64,000 nt of DNA, taken from NCBI GenBank assembly GCA_947311845.1, contig CAMZMU010000107.1, positions 43,570,194-43,634,193 on the forward strand, read 5' to 3'. This stretch comes from Poa pratensis. Taxonomy: Eukaryota; Streptophyta; Magnoliopsida; Poales; Poaceae. The notes beneath the pieces were generated by a model. It was not told the origin of the DNA. It saw nothing but the letters and a program-made list of their open reading frames with translations, and did no database searches. The first letter of the stretch is position 1. Each line of letters opens with the position of its first letter. Positions 53,484 to 64,000 of the stretch are shown here, piece by piece. A program made the translations under genes and the position numbers.

Positions 53484-54922
53484 TGATGCATGTAAAATGC
53501 ATACATGAACTTTGCACTTTAATTGCTTATATTCCAATCATATTTGCATCATATAAGGGTTATATCAATGTTTTATAATGATTTTGGGAATATTCATTTA
53601 TTTCCTATTTTTATGGAATTAACCCTGCACAGGCAGAAAACCCCGTTTTCTTATTTTAATGTTTCAGGGACCCAAACGTCAACGAAATCACCTGGAAATT
53701 TACGGGCGTCAATATTTGGAAGGAAGAAGACCTGTGGGCGAAGGAAGCTAGCAAGCGGAGGCCCGAGGCCCAAACGGGGGTGGCCCACGCGGCCAGGTAC
53801 AGTGCCGCGTGGGACCCCGTTTGGCCCTCGTGGCTCCGTTGCCGTCGATCTTTGCTCCACCGACATAGTCTTGACCTAAAAACGCCTATAAAAAAGGTCC
53901 CATGACGTTTCGCGAAAGGAGGCGGCGGAGAAACACAAACCACGAAACAGAGAGACAGAAGGCTGCCGCCGGAGAAGATCGGAGGGGGAAACGCCGCCGG
54001 AATCGCCTCCGGAGGGCTCCACCCCCTCCGGCGTGTTCATCATCAACATCTACAGCAAGAACTTCTCCACCATCATCACCATGATGAAGGGGGAGTAGTC
54101 CACCCCCTGGACTAGGGTTTGTGGTGGTAACTTTTGTATCTCTCCTCTCTCTTGAGCTTCACTAATTAGTACCGTATGAGCTGCTGAACATGATTACGGT
54201 CATCTATGTAATACCTTTGTGGTGAATATTGTGGTGTGAGATGATTTGTTATGCATTTACCGTTGTGTTGGAGCTTTTGTGATTTGTCATACTTTGAAGT
54301 ATGATGTATGTGGGTACGGGATGGCCGATGTGACACGGCATAGGTATTGAGTGACACAGTACCGCCCAACGTCCTTTATCTGGGGGTAAAAAGAAAGAGT
54401 ATGATGTGGGAGTGAGAGAAACCACGCTAGCCTTACGAGGGGTGACCTAGCAACACAAATGAGTATTTCTTTCAACTATGTGTTTTAGGACATATAGCCG
54501 TCATAAAAAGCTACCATTAAAACATGACAATTGTGTGTACTTTATCTATAACATGATGATCACCGTAGATGAGAGAGAGAGAGAGGATTAAGTGAACCCA
54601 TGAACCATGTCCATTGTTCCTATAAGAAACACACACTTGAGCTTGTCCTCTTGGTACATAGAAGATTGGGCTTTCTCTCTTTGAGAGCTTTCACTTGCTA
54701 CTACCTTTGTCTTGTCCTCTTGCAAAGAAGAGGATTGGGACACTTTTACATCCATCAAACCAACCATCTTGTTCTCTAAACTTGTTTAGTGCATAATCAA
54801 CTAAAACTTGTGACACTTTAGTTGTAGGGAATAGATAACTTTTCCTTCTTGCTCCTGCGGATCGATACCTTACTTCCACATTGAGAGGTGCTATAGTGAT
54901 CCCTTGCTCTTGGGGGTTATCA
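53484..54922 (+). repeat. 3' LTR of element A
   Basis: 1439 bp, uninterrupted, TG...CA, with TATAAAA at 53887-53893. It is collinear with the 5' copy on both sides of element B, and this is how the insertion site of B was fixed. Confidence 0.93.
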
Positions 54923-54927
54923 AATAT

Positions 54928-56412
54928 TAAAGAAGAGGACTCAGAGGGAGACGATCTTTGGGGACCTGATTCAGATGTTGAAAAAGATGCAATGAAGGAA
55001 AATTTCAAGACATTTAGAGAAGTTGATCTGCAAGATCCAAAGTTTCATGTGGGGCAAATATTTGAATCAGTTGTTCTGTTGAGAGAAGCAATCAGAGCTT
55101 ACAGTTGCATCAACAGACAAGATATGCCAACATTGTTGACACTTGTTGACAACTGCTACACCATTGAAATGCACAAGAAAGCATATGCCAACATTGTATA
55201 TCCTTGCAAAGACAGGGTAGAATGGGGGAGGATGAATGGACCTATAATTCTACCACCCTCTTACAAGAAGCATGTTGGAAGACCTACAAGGAACAAACGA
55301 AAGGCACCTGGAGAAGTTGATTGCAGAAGTGGAGGCAAAAGAATAACAAGGCATGGCGTGATTATGCACTATGGATACTGTGGTGGACCAAACCATAACA
55401 GAAACGGATGCTACTATCTGAAAAATGGTTTGCTTGCACCACCTGTTCCACCACAGATCAATGGGCCTCCTCCACCAAGTAATGCAACACAAACCGATGT
55501 GCATCCTCCTTCAACTGATGTAGCACAAGACCAACAAATACATCCAGAAGTTATCTTAACCCAGGTGATCTTCATATCTTGTCTCTATTTTTGCATACAT
55601 CTTTGGTTATTACTGCTTGTTATTTACTGAAGTTACTCAAACAGGGAAATCAACCTAGTAGTAATCAAGCATCAACCTATGAGGATACCCTTTTAGGCAA
55701 CATGATTCAACAGGTAACCATGTAGTACTTAAACTACAATTTTTGCAGCACACTAACTGAAGTAGACACTAACGTAATCTTCAATGTAGATACCAATTGT
55801 GAGGAACATGGAAGCTGTACCTATTCGACACTCCTCTTTCATTACTGTTGCACAGAACATGTCGAACCAGCCTGAACCATCATCTAGCACTATAAGGCAA
55901 GGTCAACTTGCTCAACAGTTGCTAGCCATGCAGAAGGAGAAGAACAGAGTACTGGAAGAACGAAAGATAGCTATCCTAGAAGCTAAGTACACAACTAACC
56001 TGAAGAAAGCCAGCCAGAAAAAGAGCTTTGCAGGAGGAAAAGAAAGCTCTGGAAGCACAAGCAAAAGCAGTAGAACTTGCTGCAAAGAGGGAGAAAAGGA
56101 GAGAAGAATCTGAAATCAACAAGAAAGTTCGGGCCGAGACTAGAAGGATAATTGCAGAGGTAAAAAAGAGTTGCGCTGAGAAAAAAAAAGCAACAAGATG
56201 TTGAAAAGAAACTTGCAGAGAAGAAGCTGAAGGAAGATCAAAGAGCCGCAGAGAAGAAGCTGAAATCTGATCAGACAGCTACAGAGCTAGCTACAAAGAT
56301 AGCTGCATCAAGACCTGGTGCAAGCTTTCAAGATGATGATGACGCTTTCGTCAATCCAAGACCTAAGAAGATCAGCATGTTTGATGAGTTGAGGGCTCCA
56401 ACAAAGAAATGA
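54928..56412 (+). pseudogene. MULE transposase gene, 3' part
   Basis: It resumes the frame broken at 42365: EEDSEGDDLWGPDSDVEKDA and FHVGQIFESVVLLREAIRAY, the start of the MuDR N-terminal domain. It then jumps to CYTIEMHKKAYANIVYPC and a CCHC-type knuckle (YCGGPNHNRNGCYY), characteristic of MULE C-termini. The MULE catalytic domain and most of the SWIM zinc finger are absent. Further exons are 55645-55713 and 55790-56412, ending in a Lys/Glu coiled coil and ISMFDELRAPTKK. Frameshifts lie near 56022 and in an A run near 56187. It cannot encode an active transposase. Confidence 0.88.
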
Positions 56413-56796
56413 ATGGTTTGACCTGTCAGGTTGTCTGTTTAGTGCTCATCTGTTTGAGCTAGTGTTAGGAATTTCCTACGAGTTACTCCTACAGATTTCG
56501 ATCATTTTGTATGGTTTAGTTTTGCTAAGTTTTTAGTACTTCTACCTCTGACAAATATGCCAGGATATTTCCAACCTAACACAGATTTGTTTATCATTTT
56601 GTATGCTCATCTGCTTGAGCCATCTTTAAATATCAATTAGTATCTATGTATGCGGTAGTGTGTTAATCAAATTTCCGACCTTGTGGAATTCATAAATACA
56701 GACGCAAAACATTTCATACATTCCCGTAATGCACTGGTGACATTTTGCATATAATCCTCTCATGCACGTCGTGTCCCTCCTGCACCTCGAGTTTCA
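56413..56796 (+). other. MULE 3' untranslated region
   Basis: This lies between the transposase stop and the right inverted repeat. It is T-rich with no frame or repeat of note, as expected of a MULE 3' UTR. Confidence 0.5.
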
Positions 56797-56981
56797 AGGT
56801 TCTTTTTGCCTAAATCCGGCTCGCCATCGACCTGTCAGACCAATACGCTCCGCTCCTGGACACCGGTAACCGTCTCTGTTATCGTTACGTGTCTTTAGTA
56901 ACCGTAATCGAGTATTCTCTAAGTATGGTAACCAAAGTGAGCCAGACGGACAAGTACATACACTAACCATGTATTTTACTC
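56797..56981 (-). repeat. Right terminal inverted repeat of the MULE
   Basis: On the minus strand it reads GAGTAAAATACATGGTTAGT and follows the left repeat (34761 onward) with very few mismatches for 150 bp, then through GGCGAGCCGGATT and CAAAAAGAACC with an indel. It is followed by the target duplication TAATATCAT. Confidence 0.93.
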
Positions 56982-57363
56982 TAATATCATCACAAACAAG
57001 AGAATAGTTATCTTTCCAAGTATATTTATTTGTAAACATATCATCATTTTTACTAGAAGGACAGGTTTCAAATATACAATCATTAGTAGCAAAAGGATTT
57101 TCAGACACCTCATTAGGAGGAGAGGTCTCAAATAAATAATCATTCGTAGCAAAAGGATTTTAAAAAATCTCATCCCCAAGCGTAGAGCTTCCCATATCCT
57201 AATTAGAAGGAACATGTATAGTACTAATAGTGTAGCAGTTATTCATATCATCATTTTCAAGATTGGCACCAAAAATATTTTCAATATCAAAAGTAGTGTT
57301 ATTTTCCCAATCATGATCACTACTATAAGTAACATGCTTGTAATCATCATCAATAAATTTAGA

Positions 57364-59130
57364 CTAATCAGAAACAACCATGAAAGGAGCAACATGCTTA
57401 GGGGAAGATACCGTTTCCTCTCTCTTTTTACTCCTCCTCTTCTTCTTCTTCTTCTTCTTCTTCTTCTTCTTCTTCTTCTTTCCCTCTTTAGGAGGGAGAG
57501 GTTTGAAAGGAGGCTTCACCACATACCCTGATTTTTTAGGGACAACAGAAGAAACTTGGGAGGATTCCACTCTTTCATTAATAACAGTAAAACAAACATC
57601 AGTCTTTTCATATTTCGGTAAAGTTCCATATTTTATAATATTTTGTATGTAAGCATTTGCGTGGCAATTATCAACATAATAGAGATGACACCCATGCAAC
57701 ACGCTATCCATATCAAAAGCACTCATATGTAACAAAGTTTTTCTTGATAATTCTTCACACACCAAAAATAATATAAATTCATCATGAAGATTAGGAGTGA
57801 TCATGTTATCACAAAAGTATCTAGTAGTACTATCATTAGAATTTGAGCATTGGAATTCGAAATGACGCTTTTCATAGCAAAGTTCACAAATGAAAGGATG
57901 GAGGGCATATACTTTTTCAGCAAGATCACTTAGAGCACTATACCACATTCTAGTCTTTTCATTCTTCTTCAGACTAAGTATTTTCACAAGGTCTAAGTGC
58001 TCCACAAAAGTTAACGTGCTTATACGAAATAGTATTTTCAGATATTTGAGCATTTTTATTGCAATCATTAGTAACAATTTAATTTTCTATGCAAATGTCT
58101 TTGAAAGGTTCATGATAGATGTCCCAATTTTCTTTACGAATATTAATATGAGAAGCAAAGGTTCTAAAACAATCAACAATAATTTGAGAATCAAGACCAT
58201 ATTTCGCACTAAGCTCATGAAAACCAGCAGTTCAACGAAAGACTTAATACAATCATACTCATAGTTTATACCTGATTCTTTACCATTGTCGTTCTCCCAA
58301 TCTTCAGTATTGCGTTTAATTGTTTCTAGAAGATCCCATTTAGTTTCAATATTCTTACTTGTGAAAGAACCCCCTGAAGAGGCATCTAGAAAATCAAATT
58401 AATAACAATTATTTTCTCAGGAAGCTCGTGGTTAGAACATTTGAGTATTAATGTTTTCAGTCTCCCCCAAGCTTGAGCAATGCTTTCTCCATCATGAGGA
58501 TAAAAATTATAAATGTAATTCCTAGTTAGATGCATTTCATGAAGAGGATAAAATTTAGAGCAAAAGAGAGATTCAAGATCTTTCCACTCCGAATGATGAG
58601 GATCATCCAGTAGCTCATATCACTCCTTTGCTTGGTCTTTAAGTGACGATGGAAATAATTTCTTCATGATTTCTTCTCTTGATAAACCTGCAAGCTTAAA
58701 CAACAAACAAAGTTCTGTAAGTTTCAGCAAGCGATCACGTGTATGGATACTGTTCCATCCCCTGCATAACGTTCATCCATAACCATTTCAACAATTTCCA
58801 TAGATATTTCAAAAGGAATGCTTTTAGTAGTTGGACTGAGAATATCACAAGCATCATTAGAATTATCACATATGGGAGACAAAGTATCATCAAAGCCAAT
58901 TTTCTCCTCCAAAGCTCGGAACTAATAAGATCATTTTCATCAAAACCAGCTTCCCCAATCTTAGACTTTTCCATAGCATTAGCAATAATGGTGTTCAAAG
59001 AATTCATGCTAATAACATTGCTACCACTATCATGCAAACAAACTTTTTTTTTAATTTGCTCTTCAAAAACATCATGTCCTAATTCAATATAAATTTCATA
59101 AAGATCTCTATTTTTGTTGTTGTTTTACAT
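57364..59130 (-). pseudogene. Degenerate gag of Athila-like element D
   Basis: Minus-strand frames in order are SLNTIIANAMEKSKIGEAGF (about 59000), MEEKIGFDDTLSPICDNSND (58912 down), LLKLTELCLLFKLAGLSREE and FYPLHEMHLTRNYIYNFYPH (about 58710-58480, the Retrotrans_gag core), and a C-terminal part with a Cys/His stretch and YVDNCHANAYIQNIIKYGTL. Several frameshifts and a TGA in place of a conserved Trp near 58618 disable it. The C-terminus has a Lys run coded by a GAA microsatellite. Confidence 0.72.
57438..57481. repeat. (CTT)n microsatellite
   Basis: About 14-15 CTT units occur, read as GAA (Glu/Lys, depending on frame) in the minus-strand gag-like frame, where it gives a poly-Lys run. Such tracts are polymorphic in cereals. 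Confidence 0.9.
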
Positions 59131-59211
59131 TAAGCTTAACTAGTGAAATAAAAACAAGAAACAAAAAGATATAGCTGCAGAATCTAAAGGAAATAACTTC
59201 AAGCACTCACA

Positions 59212-59230
59212 CGCCGACAATGGTGCTAGA
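59212..59230 (-). promoter_or_regulatory. Diverged primer-binding site of element D
   Basis: On the minus strand TCTAGCACCATTGTCGGCG is a diverged version of the TCTGGCGCCGTTGCCGGGG found in elements A and C. It supports the minus orientation of D and an older age. It lies about 25 bp from the apparent LTR end. Confidence 0.55.
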
Positions 59231-59255
59231 AAATAGCTTAGTAGACGGAGGATGT

Positions 59256-62200
59256 TGATGACGTGAAACACACGTTTGTTGGGAGACCCAAGAGGAAGGT
59301 ATGAAGCAGTGCAGTAGCAAGTTTTCCCTCAGTATGAAACCAAGGTTACCGAATCCAGGAGGAGCAGAAGCACCTCAGAAGGTTGTCAACGGTGGCAGAA
59401 AATTAGCTGTTGCAGAGAATTATGGACAGTTGACGTGGAACCTGCACACAACACAATCAAGATACTTTGTCCCAACGAAACAAAAATGTTGTCAATTTCC
59501 CCGGCTTGCTGAAAACAAAGGATTAAATGTATGTGTGGAAAACATTATTTAATTGCACAGAATGAAATAGAACAATGATTGTAGTTGGTGGTTTTATCTG
59601 TGTAAAAGAATGGACCGGGGTCCATAGTTCACTAGTGGTGTCTCTCCATAAAAGATAACTATCATGCTGGGTAAACAAATTACAGCTGTCAATTGACAAA
59701 TAGAGATCGCATGACAATGCATATATATGACCAGATGATTACTATGAGATTTAATTGGGCATTACAACAAGATACATAGACCGTTATCCAACTGCATCTA
59801 TGACTAATAATCCACCTTCAGGTTGACATCCGTGTTCCCTGTCTATGACTAATAATCCACCTTCAGGCTGACATCCGTGTTCCCTGTTGGTATTAAGTTG
59901 CAAGCAACAGATTATTGCATCAAGTAAAGTGCATAATGTAAACAATACAATTATCTTTAGACAAAACATTGCTGTTTTATCCCTAGTAGAAATAGCACAT
60001 CCACAATCTTAGACGTTGCTGTCACTCGCCTAGATTACCGGAGGCATGAACCCACTATCTAGCATAAATACTCCCTCTGGGAGTTACAAGCATCTACTTG
60101 GCCAAAATATTTACTAGTAACGGAAAGCATCACTAGTAGGAAAACACCTATCAGTGGCGCACCAAATTAGGATTCTGTGGCGCACCCCCAGAATTGCTGG
60201 GTGCGCCACAGAATCCTCGCCACTAAATATTTTTTTTTCTGTGGCGCACCATGGGCGTGCGCCACAGAAATCCACTTTCTGTGGCGCACCTGGCCTGGTG
60301 CGCCACAGAAATGTGGATTTCTGTGGCGCACCTGGCTGGTGCGCCACAGAATTCTGAAAAAATTCAAAAAATTCAAAAACTGCAAAAAAAATTTAAAAAG
60401 TTTCAAAAAAAAATCAGAAAAATCAAAATATGAAATAATATGAAAAATCCTAATTATTGGAATTATTTTCAGATTTTTTGAATTTTTTGAACTGATACCT
60501 TCCCGCTAGGTCACCCATCCTCAAATTGCTCCAACCCTAGCACGCTTAACTTCTAAGTTCCACCCACTTCACCTACCCTTGTGCTACTCAAGTTCTTATT
60601 GATATATATATCATATGAATCCTCTTAAGTCTTCTATGTGTATATGTTATGTATATGTTATAAACGTGTGTTTTTAAATTTCAGATTTTTCAAAAACTTC
60701 TAAACTTTCAAAAGGAGATTCAAAAGTTTCAAAAGATCCAAAAAAATTCAAAATAATTCAAAAAATCCAAAAAATCAAAAAATTCATAAAAAATCTAAAA
60801 AATCCAAAAAAATAAAAAAAAGTCAAGAAAAGTCAACAATCTTCTTTGTTATACATTTCTGTGCCTTTTTTGAAAATTTTGAATTTTTGAATTTTTTTGA
60901 ATTTTTTTTGTATTTTGCTGCGAAAAATCGTCTGTTTGAAATAACTTTTTTTTGTTTTGGAATTTGAGGAATCTGTGAATTGTTGACCGGGTAAACCCGG
61001 GTGGAATCGAGTTCGGATTTTTCTCACGATTTTTTTGACATATTATTTGCGTTATTTCGACGTCGTATGCAAAAGTTATGGCCGTTACAAGATTTCTTTT
61101 TCATTTGTTGCAGAAAAGGTCAAAATTCATATTTCAAAATTTCTACACCTACTAGACACTCATACCTAACTACACGTAAAAGGGTTATATTTATTGAAAT
61201 TTTTATCATTTCCCTTTACTTCCTGCAAGACTAAAAGGCGATCCACGGGGGGGGGGGGGGGGGGGGGCACAGAATGTCACCTTTCTGTGGCGCACCTGGC
61301 TGGTGCGCCACAGAATGTCAACTTTCTGTGGCGCACGTGCCAGGTGCGCCACAGAATTATTTTTTTTCAATTTTTAACCCGCCCCCCGGATAACTTTCTG
61401 TGGCGCACCCGGCCATGTGCGCCACAGAAAGTCACATTTCTGTGGCGCACATGGATAGGTGCGCCACAGAAATATGACTTTCTGTGACGCACCAAGCCTG
61501 GTGCGCCACAAAAATATATTTCTGTGGCGCACCAATTAAGGGTGCGCCACAGAATACAACCTACCTATAATGGTTTTCCTACTAGTGCATGCAAGATCAT
61601 AAAAATCATATAAAGGTAAATTGATTATCAACTTGATCATAGTATCAATATTCATCGGATCCCAGCAAACACAACATGTAGCATTACAATAAGATGATCT
61701 TGATCATGTTAGGCAGCTCACAAGATCTAAACATTATAGCACGAGGAGGAGAGACAACCATCTAGCTACTGCTATGGACCCGTAGTCCAAGGATGAACTA
61801 CTCACGCCTCACTTCGGAGGCAGGCATGGTGATGTAGAGCCCTCCGGTGATGATTCCCCTCTCCAGCAGGGTGCCGGGAAGAGATTAAGAACCCTCCTGA
61901 ACTAGGGTTGACGACGGCGACGGAACTTTTCGTGGAATAATGCTCGGGTGTTTAGGGTTTTCCTGACGAAGGGAATATATAGGCGAAAGGGCGGCGTCGG
62001 AGGGCACCGAGGGGCCCACGCCACCCCTCGGCGCTCATGGCAAGGGGGCCGCGCCCTAGGGTGGCGTGGAGGCCTCCTGGCTCTCCTCCGTCTCCCCTTT
62101 GGACTCCGTGTACATGTCGGTGAAATATTGGGGTACGTTGATTTTCGTCCAATTCTGAGGATATTTCCTTAACAGCTTTTCTGGAATACAAAACGGCAGA

Positions 62201-62272
62201 AAATACGAACTAGCACTGTGGCATCTTGATAATAGGTTAGTCCCAAAAAATGCATAAAAATGCTATGAAGTG
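59256..62272 (-). repeat. 5' LTR of element D (interrupted)
   Basis: Long LTR on the minus strand, inner end near 59256 (CACGTCATCA), with a minus-strand TATA-like TATATATT at 61974-61981 followed by a leader with AACCCTA motifs. It is interrupted by a small CACTA (60131-61587) and cut at 62272 by element C. A 45-bp tandem duplication (TCTATGACTAATAATCCACC...) lies at 59797-59886. The outer end lies beyond the window. Confidence 0.6.
60131..61587. mobile_element. Non-autonomous CACTA element
   Basis: The ends are CACTAGTAGGAAAAC and its inverse, with a 3-bp target duplication CAT (60128-60130 and 61588-61590). Both sub-terminal regions (60150-60355 and 61268-61555) are made of TTCTGTGGCGCACC and GGTGCGCCACAGAA motifs in opposed pairs, able to form hairpins. 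The interior is AT-rich and non-coding and includes a 21-G run (61247-61267). It lacks any transposase gene and is unrelated in sub-terminal motif to the CACTA at 35935. Confidence 0.95.
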
Positions 62273-63674
62273 TGATACGTCCAAAACGTATCTACTTTCT
62301 CGAACACTTTTGCTGTTGTTTTGCCACTAATTTGTGTGTTTTGAATACAACTAACACGGACTAACGATGTTTTCAGCAGAATTGCCCTGGTGTCTTGTTT
62401 TTGTGCAGAAAGTCAACTTTCGGGAAAATCCCCAGAAAATACCGCAATGTTCCTATTTTATCAGAAGACCCACAAAGCCAGAAGGGGAGACGGAGGCGAG
62501 CCACAAGGCGCCCTCACCACGTGGCGGCGCGGTGGGCCCTGGGCCGCGCCACCACATGGTGAGGCCGGCTCGGGTGCCCCCTCGCGTCCCCCTCTCGACT
62601 ACTTAAAGCCTCTGACCTAAAAACGCCAGGGGATCGACCACTTTTTCAGAACACCTCCAGAACGCCGCCGCCATCGAAAACCCTATTTCGGGGACCGGAA
62701 ACTCCGTTCTGGCACTCTGCCGGGACGGGGAATTGGAGGAGATCATCGCCATCATCATCACCGACGCCTCTCCATCGACCATCCATGTTTCCCCCATCCA
62801 TGTGTGAGTAATTCCCCGATGTAGGCTGAAGGGGAGATGGTAGGGATTGGATGAGATTGTTCATGTAATAGATATAAGATCATTAATTAGGGCATGGTGC
62901 CTAGTATCCGTTGTTAGTACTTTATGACATTGTTGCAACTTGTTATGCTTAATGCTTGTCACTAGGGCCTGAGTGCCATGATTTCAGATCTGAACATGTT
63001 ATTGTATCATGAGGATAATTATTGTTTAGATCATATCTACAAGTTGTTTACACATATTATTGTCCGGAACCCGAGGCCCCGAAGTGACAGAAATTGGGAC
63101 AACCGGAGGGGATGGCTGTGATGTGAGGATCACATGTGTTCACGGAGGGTTAATGCTTTGCTCCGGTACTTTATTAAAAGGAGTACCTTAATTACCAGTA
63201 GTTTCCCTTGAGGCCCCGCTGCAACGGGCTGGTAGGACAGAAGATGTTGTGCAAGTTTCTCATTGCGAGCACGTACGACTATATACGGAACACATGCCTA
63301 TGGTTACTTAGTACTTGGATGCTTTATCATTATTTATCTGCAAATGCCTATGTCTTGATTATTATATGAAATATCTTATCCATGCAACGCCCGTTCATCC
63401 GTCCCTATGGCTACAGTATTTTAATCCTGCTGTTTACCGCAATCACTACTCCTGTCTGTACTTTACTGCTGCTATTATTTCACTACTGCTACTGCTATAA
63501 AACTGTTGCTACTGATAATCTGTGTCGAGCAAGTCTATTCATAGGTGCAGTTGAACTGACAATTCATCTGTTAAGCCTTACAAATATTCTTTGGCTCCCC
63601 TTGTGTCGAATCAATAAATTTGGGTTTTACTTCCCTTGAAGACTGTTGCGATCCCCTATACTTGTGGGTCATCA
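62273..63674 (+). repeat. 5' LTR of element C
   Basis: 1402 bp, beginning TGATACGTCCAAAACGTATC and ending GTGGGTCATCA. It shares with element A the GACCTAAAAACGCC motif (62615 region) and the following PBS. A promoter-like GACTACTTAAAGCC lies near 62596. Confidence 0.85.
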
Positions 63675-63685
63675 AGACTATTTTC

Positions 63686-63703
63686 TGGCGCCGTTGCCGG
63701 GGA
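63686..63703 (+). promoter_or_regulatory. Primer-binding site of element C
   Basis: TGGCGCCGTTGCCGGGGA lies 11 bp after the LTR end and is identical to the PBS of element A. Confidence 0.85.
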
Positions 63704-63762
63704 GCATAGCTTTATTTGTAAGTTCACTTGAGAGTAATATTGTTCGCTGAAATTTATTCATC

Positions 63763-64000
63763 ATGGGTAAAGCTCGTGATGAGAAGGTCCATATATTGCC
63801 ATCCACTACAAGGAAATGTACGACTCTGAGTACCTCTGCTGCTCTTGATTCACCATCTGTGATGAGTCAACTTATTACACCACCACAAGCTACACGCACT
63901 GTTACTTCTGCTGAATCTGAAAATACTTCTGATAATTTTGATGATGCTTCTACTGTACTTGATGAAAGTGGTTCTTTAGGTCCCTTTTTAGATGCTACAA
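63763..64000 (+). CDS. Start of gag-like ORF of element C (partial)
   Basis: The ATG at 63763 opens MGKARDEKVHILPSTTRKCT and stays open for 79 codons to the window end, with a Ser/Thr-rich and then acidic composition. This is the first ORF after the PBS, as expected for gag. No domain is reached within the window. Confidence 0.6.
   Translation, partial: MGKARDEKVHILPSTTRKCTTLSTSAALDSPSVMSQLITPPQATRTVTSAESENTSDNFDDASTVLDESGSLGPFLDAT

Larger units (their letters stand above)
42366..54922 (+). mobile_element. Non-autonomous LTR retrotransposon A, inserted in the MULE
   Basis: LTRs of about 1440-1454 bp (5' copy split by element B) begin TGATGCATGTAAAATGC and end GGGGGTTATCA. The target duplication is AATAT (42361-42365 and 54923-54927). 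A PBS (TGGCGCCGTTGCCGGGGA, 49906-49923) and polypurine AAGCTTGGGGA (53470-53480) are present. The 3.6-kb interior has one gag-like or unknown ORF but no protease, RT or integrase, so it depends on another element. Its PBS matches Athila-type elements such as C. Confidence 0.92.
34761..56981 (+). mobile_element. Mutator-like element (MULE), enlarged to 22 kb by nested insertions
   Basis: The terminal inverted repeats are about 180-230 bp: left 34761-34990, right 56797-56981, starting GAGTAAAATACATGGTTAGT on both strands and near-identical over the first 150 bp. A perfect 9-bp target duplication flanks it. Removing a CACTA element (35935-41718) and LTR element A (42366-54922) leaves about 3.9 kb with a MURA-type transposase gene lacking its catalytic core. 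It is therefore an internally deleted derivative. The left inverted repeat also has a short insertion relative to the right. Confidence 0.93.
34320..62272 (-). mobile_element. Athila-like Gypsy element D (minus strand), host of the large nest
   Basis: Pieces that read as one minus-strand retroelement are 34320-34751 (left of the MULE), 56991-59255 (gag region and leader) and 59256-62272 (5' LTR). They are interrupted by a Stowaway, the MULE, a small CACTA and finally element C. Its degenerate gag matches Retrotrans_gag, and the PBS-like sequence (59212-59230) is a diverged form of TGGCGCCGTTGCCGGGGA used by elements A and C. Pol and the 3' LTR were not seen. Confidence 0.65.
62273..64000 (+). 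mobile_element. LTR retrotransposon C (Athila-like), truncated by the window
   Basis: A complete 5' LTR (62273-63674), PBS and the start of a gag ORF are present, and the rest lies beyond position 64000. It interrupts the LTR of element D. The 5 bp before it (AAGTG) should recur after its 3' LTR. Confidence 0.85.

Overview
This is intergenic DNA from a large-genome grass, most likely a Triticeae species (wheat, Aegilops, rye or barley group). The evidence is near-complete occupation by nested plant transposons: Tat- and Athila-type Ty3/Gypsy elements, plant L1-type LINEs, CACTA, Mutator, hAT, Helitron and Stowaway elements. Host coding remains also have the high GC3 typical of grasses. I see no intact host gene, rRNA, functional tRNA or CRISPR. 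The only recognisable host gene is a broken GH3 (auxin-amido-synthetase-like) pseudogene around 28.4-33.2 kb.

Left part (1-21.2 kb). A degenerate GAACCATTTT satellite (1-1045) and a 315-bp tandem duplication (1396-2025) precede a minus-strand Gypsy/Tat retrotransposon (2376-21169, target duplication ACAAC). This has decayed gag, protease, RT, RNase H and integrase. Between pol and the 3' LTR it carries a multi-exon plus-strand (antisense) gene with its own TATA box, a polyglutamine tract and coiled coils. Its 5' LTR is split by a 5'-truncated LINE (16656-21098) with a 13-bp target duplication and a poly(A) tail.

Middle part (21.2-34.3 kb). Here are small elements and relics: a MITE (22574-22725), a Mutator-type MITE full of GGCGCC palindromes with a 9-bp target duplication (23879-24222), a second GAACCATTTT satellite, a 1355-bp Helitron carrying gene-like sequence (26323-27677), and the GH3 pseudogene split by a hAT-like element (28528-32516). 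The hAT-like element itself contains a Stowaway MITE and a frameshifted LINE.

Right part (34.3-64 kb). This is a deep nest that can be ordered by target duplications. A minus-strand Athila-like Gypsy element (D) was interrupted by a MULE (34761-56981, TSD TAATATCAT). The MULE transposase gene was hit by a CACTA transposon with tnp2 and tnp1 genes (35935-41718, TSD TGT). It was also hit by a non-autonomous LTR element A (42366-54922, TSD AATAT). The 5' LTR of A was then hit by a second non-autonomous LTR element B (42944-49014, TSD TCTAC). The LTR of D holds a small CACTA derivative (60131-61587, TSD CAT) and is cut by another LTR element, C, which begins at 62273 and runs out of the window.

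Almost all coding sequence belongs to transposon proteins, and most of it is disrupted by frameshifts or stops. The features most worth following are the antisense gene of the Tat element, a short codon-periodic stretch in its leader, the Helitron cargo, and the exact layered insertion history.
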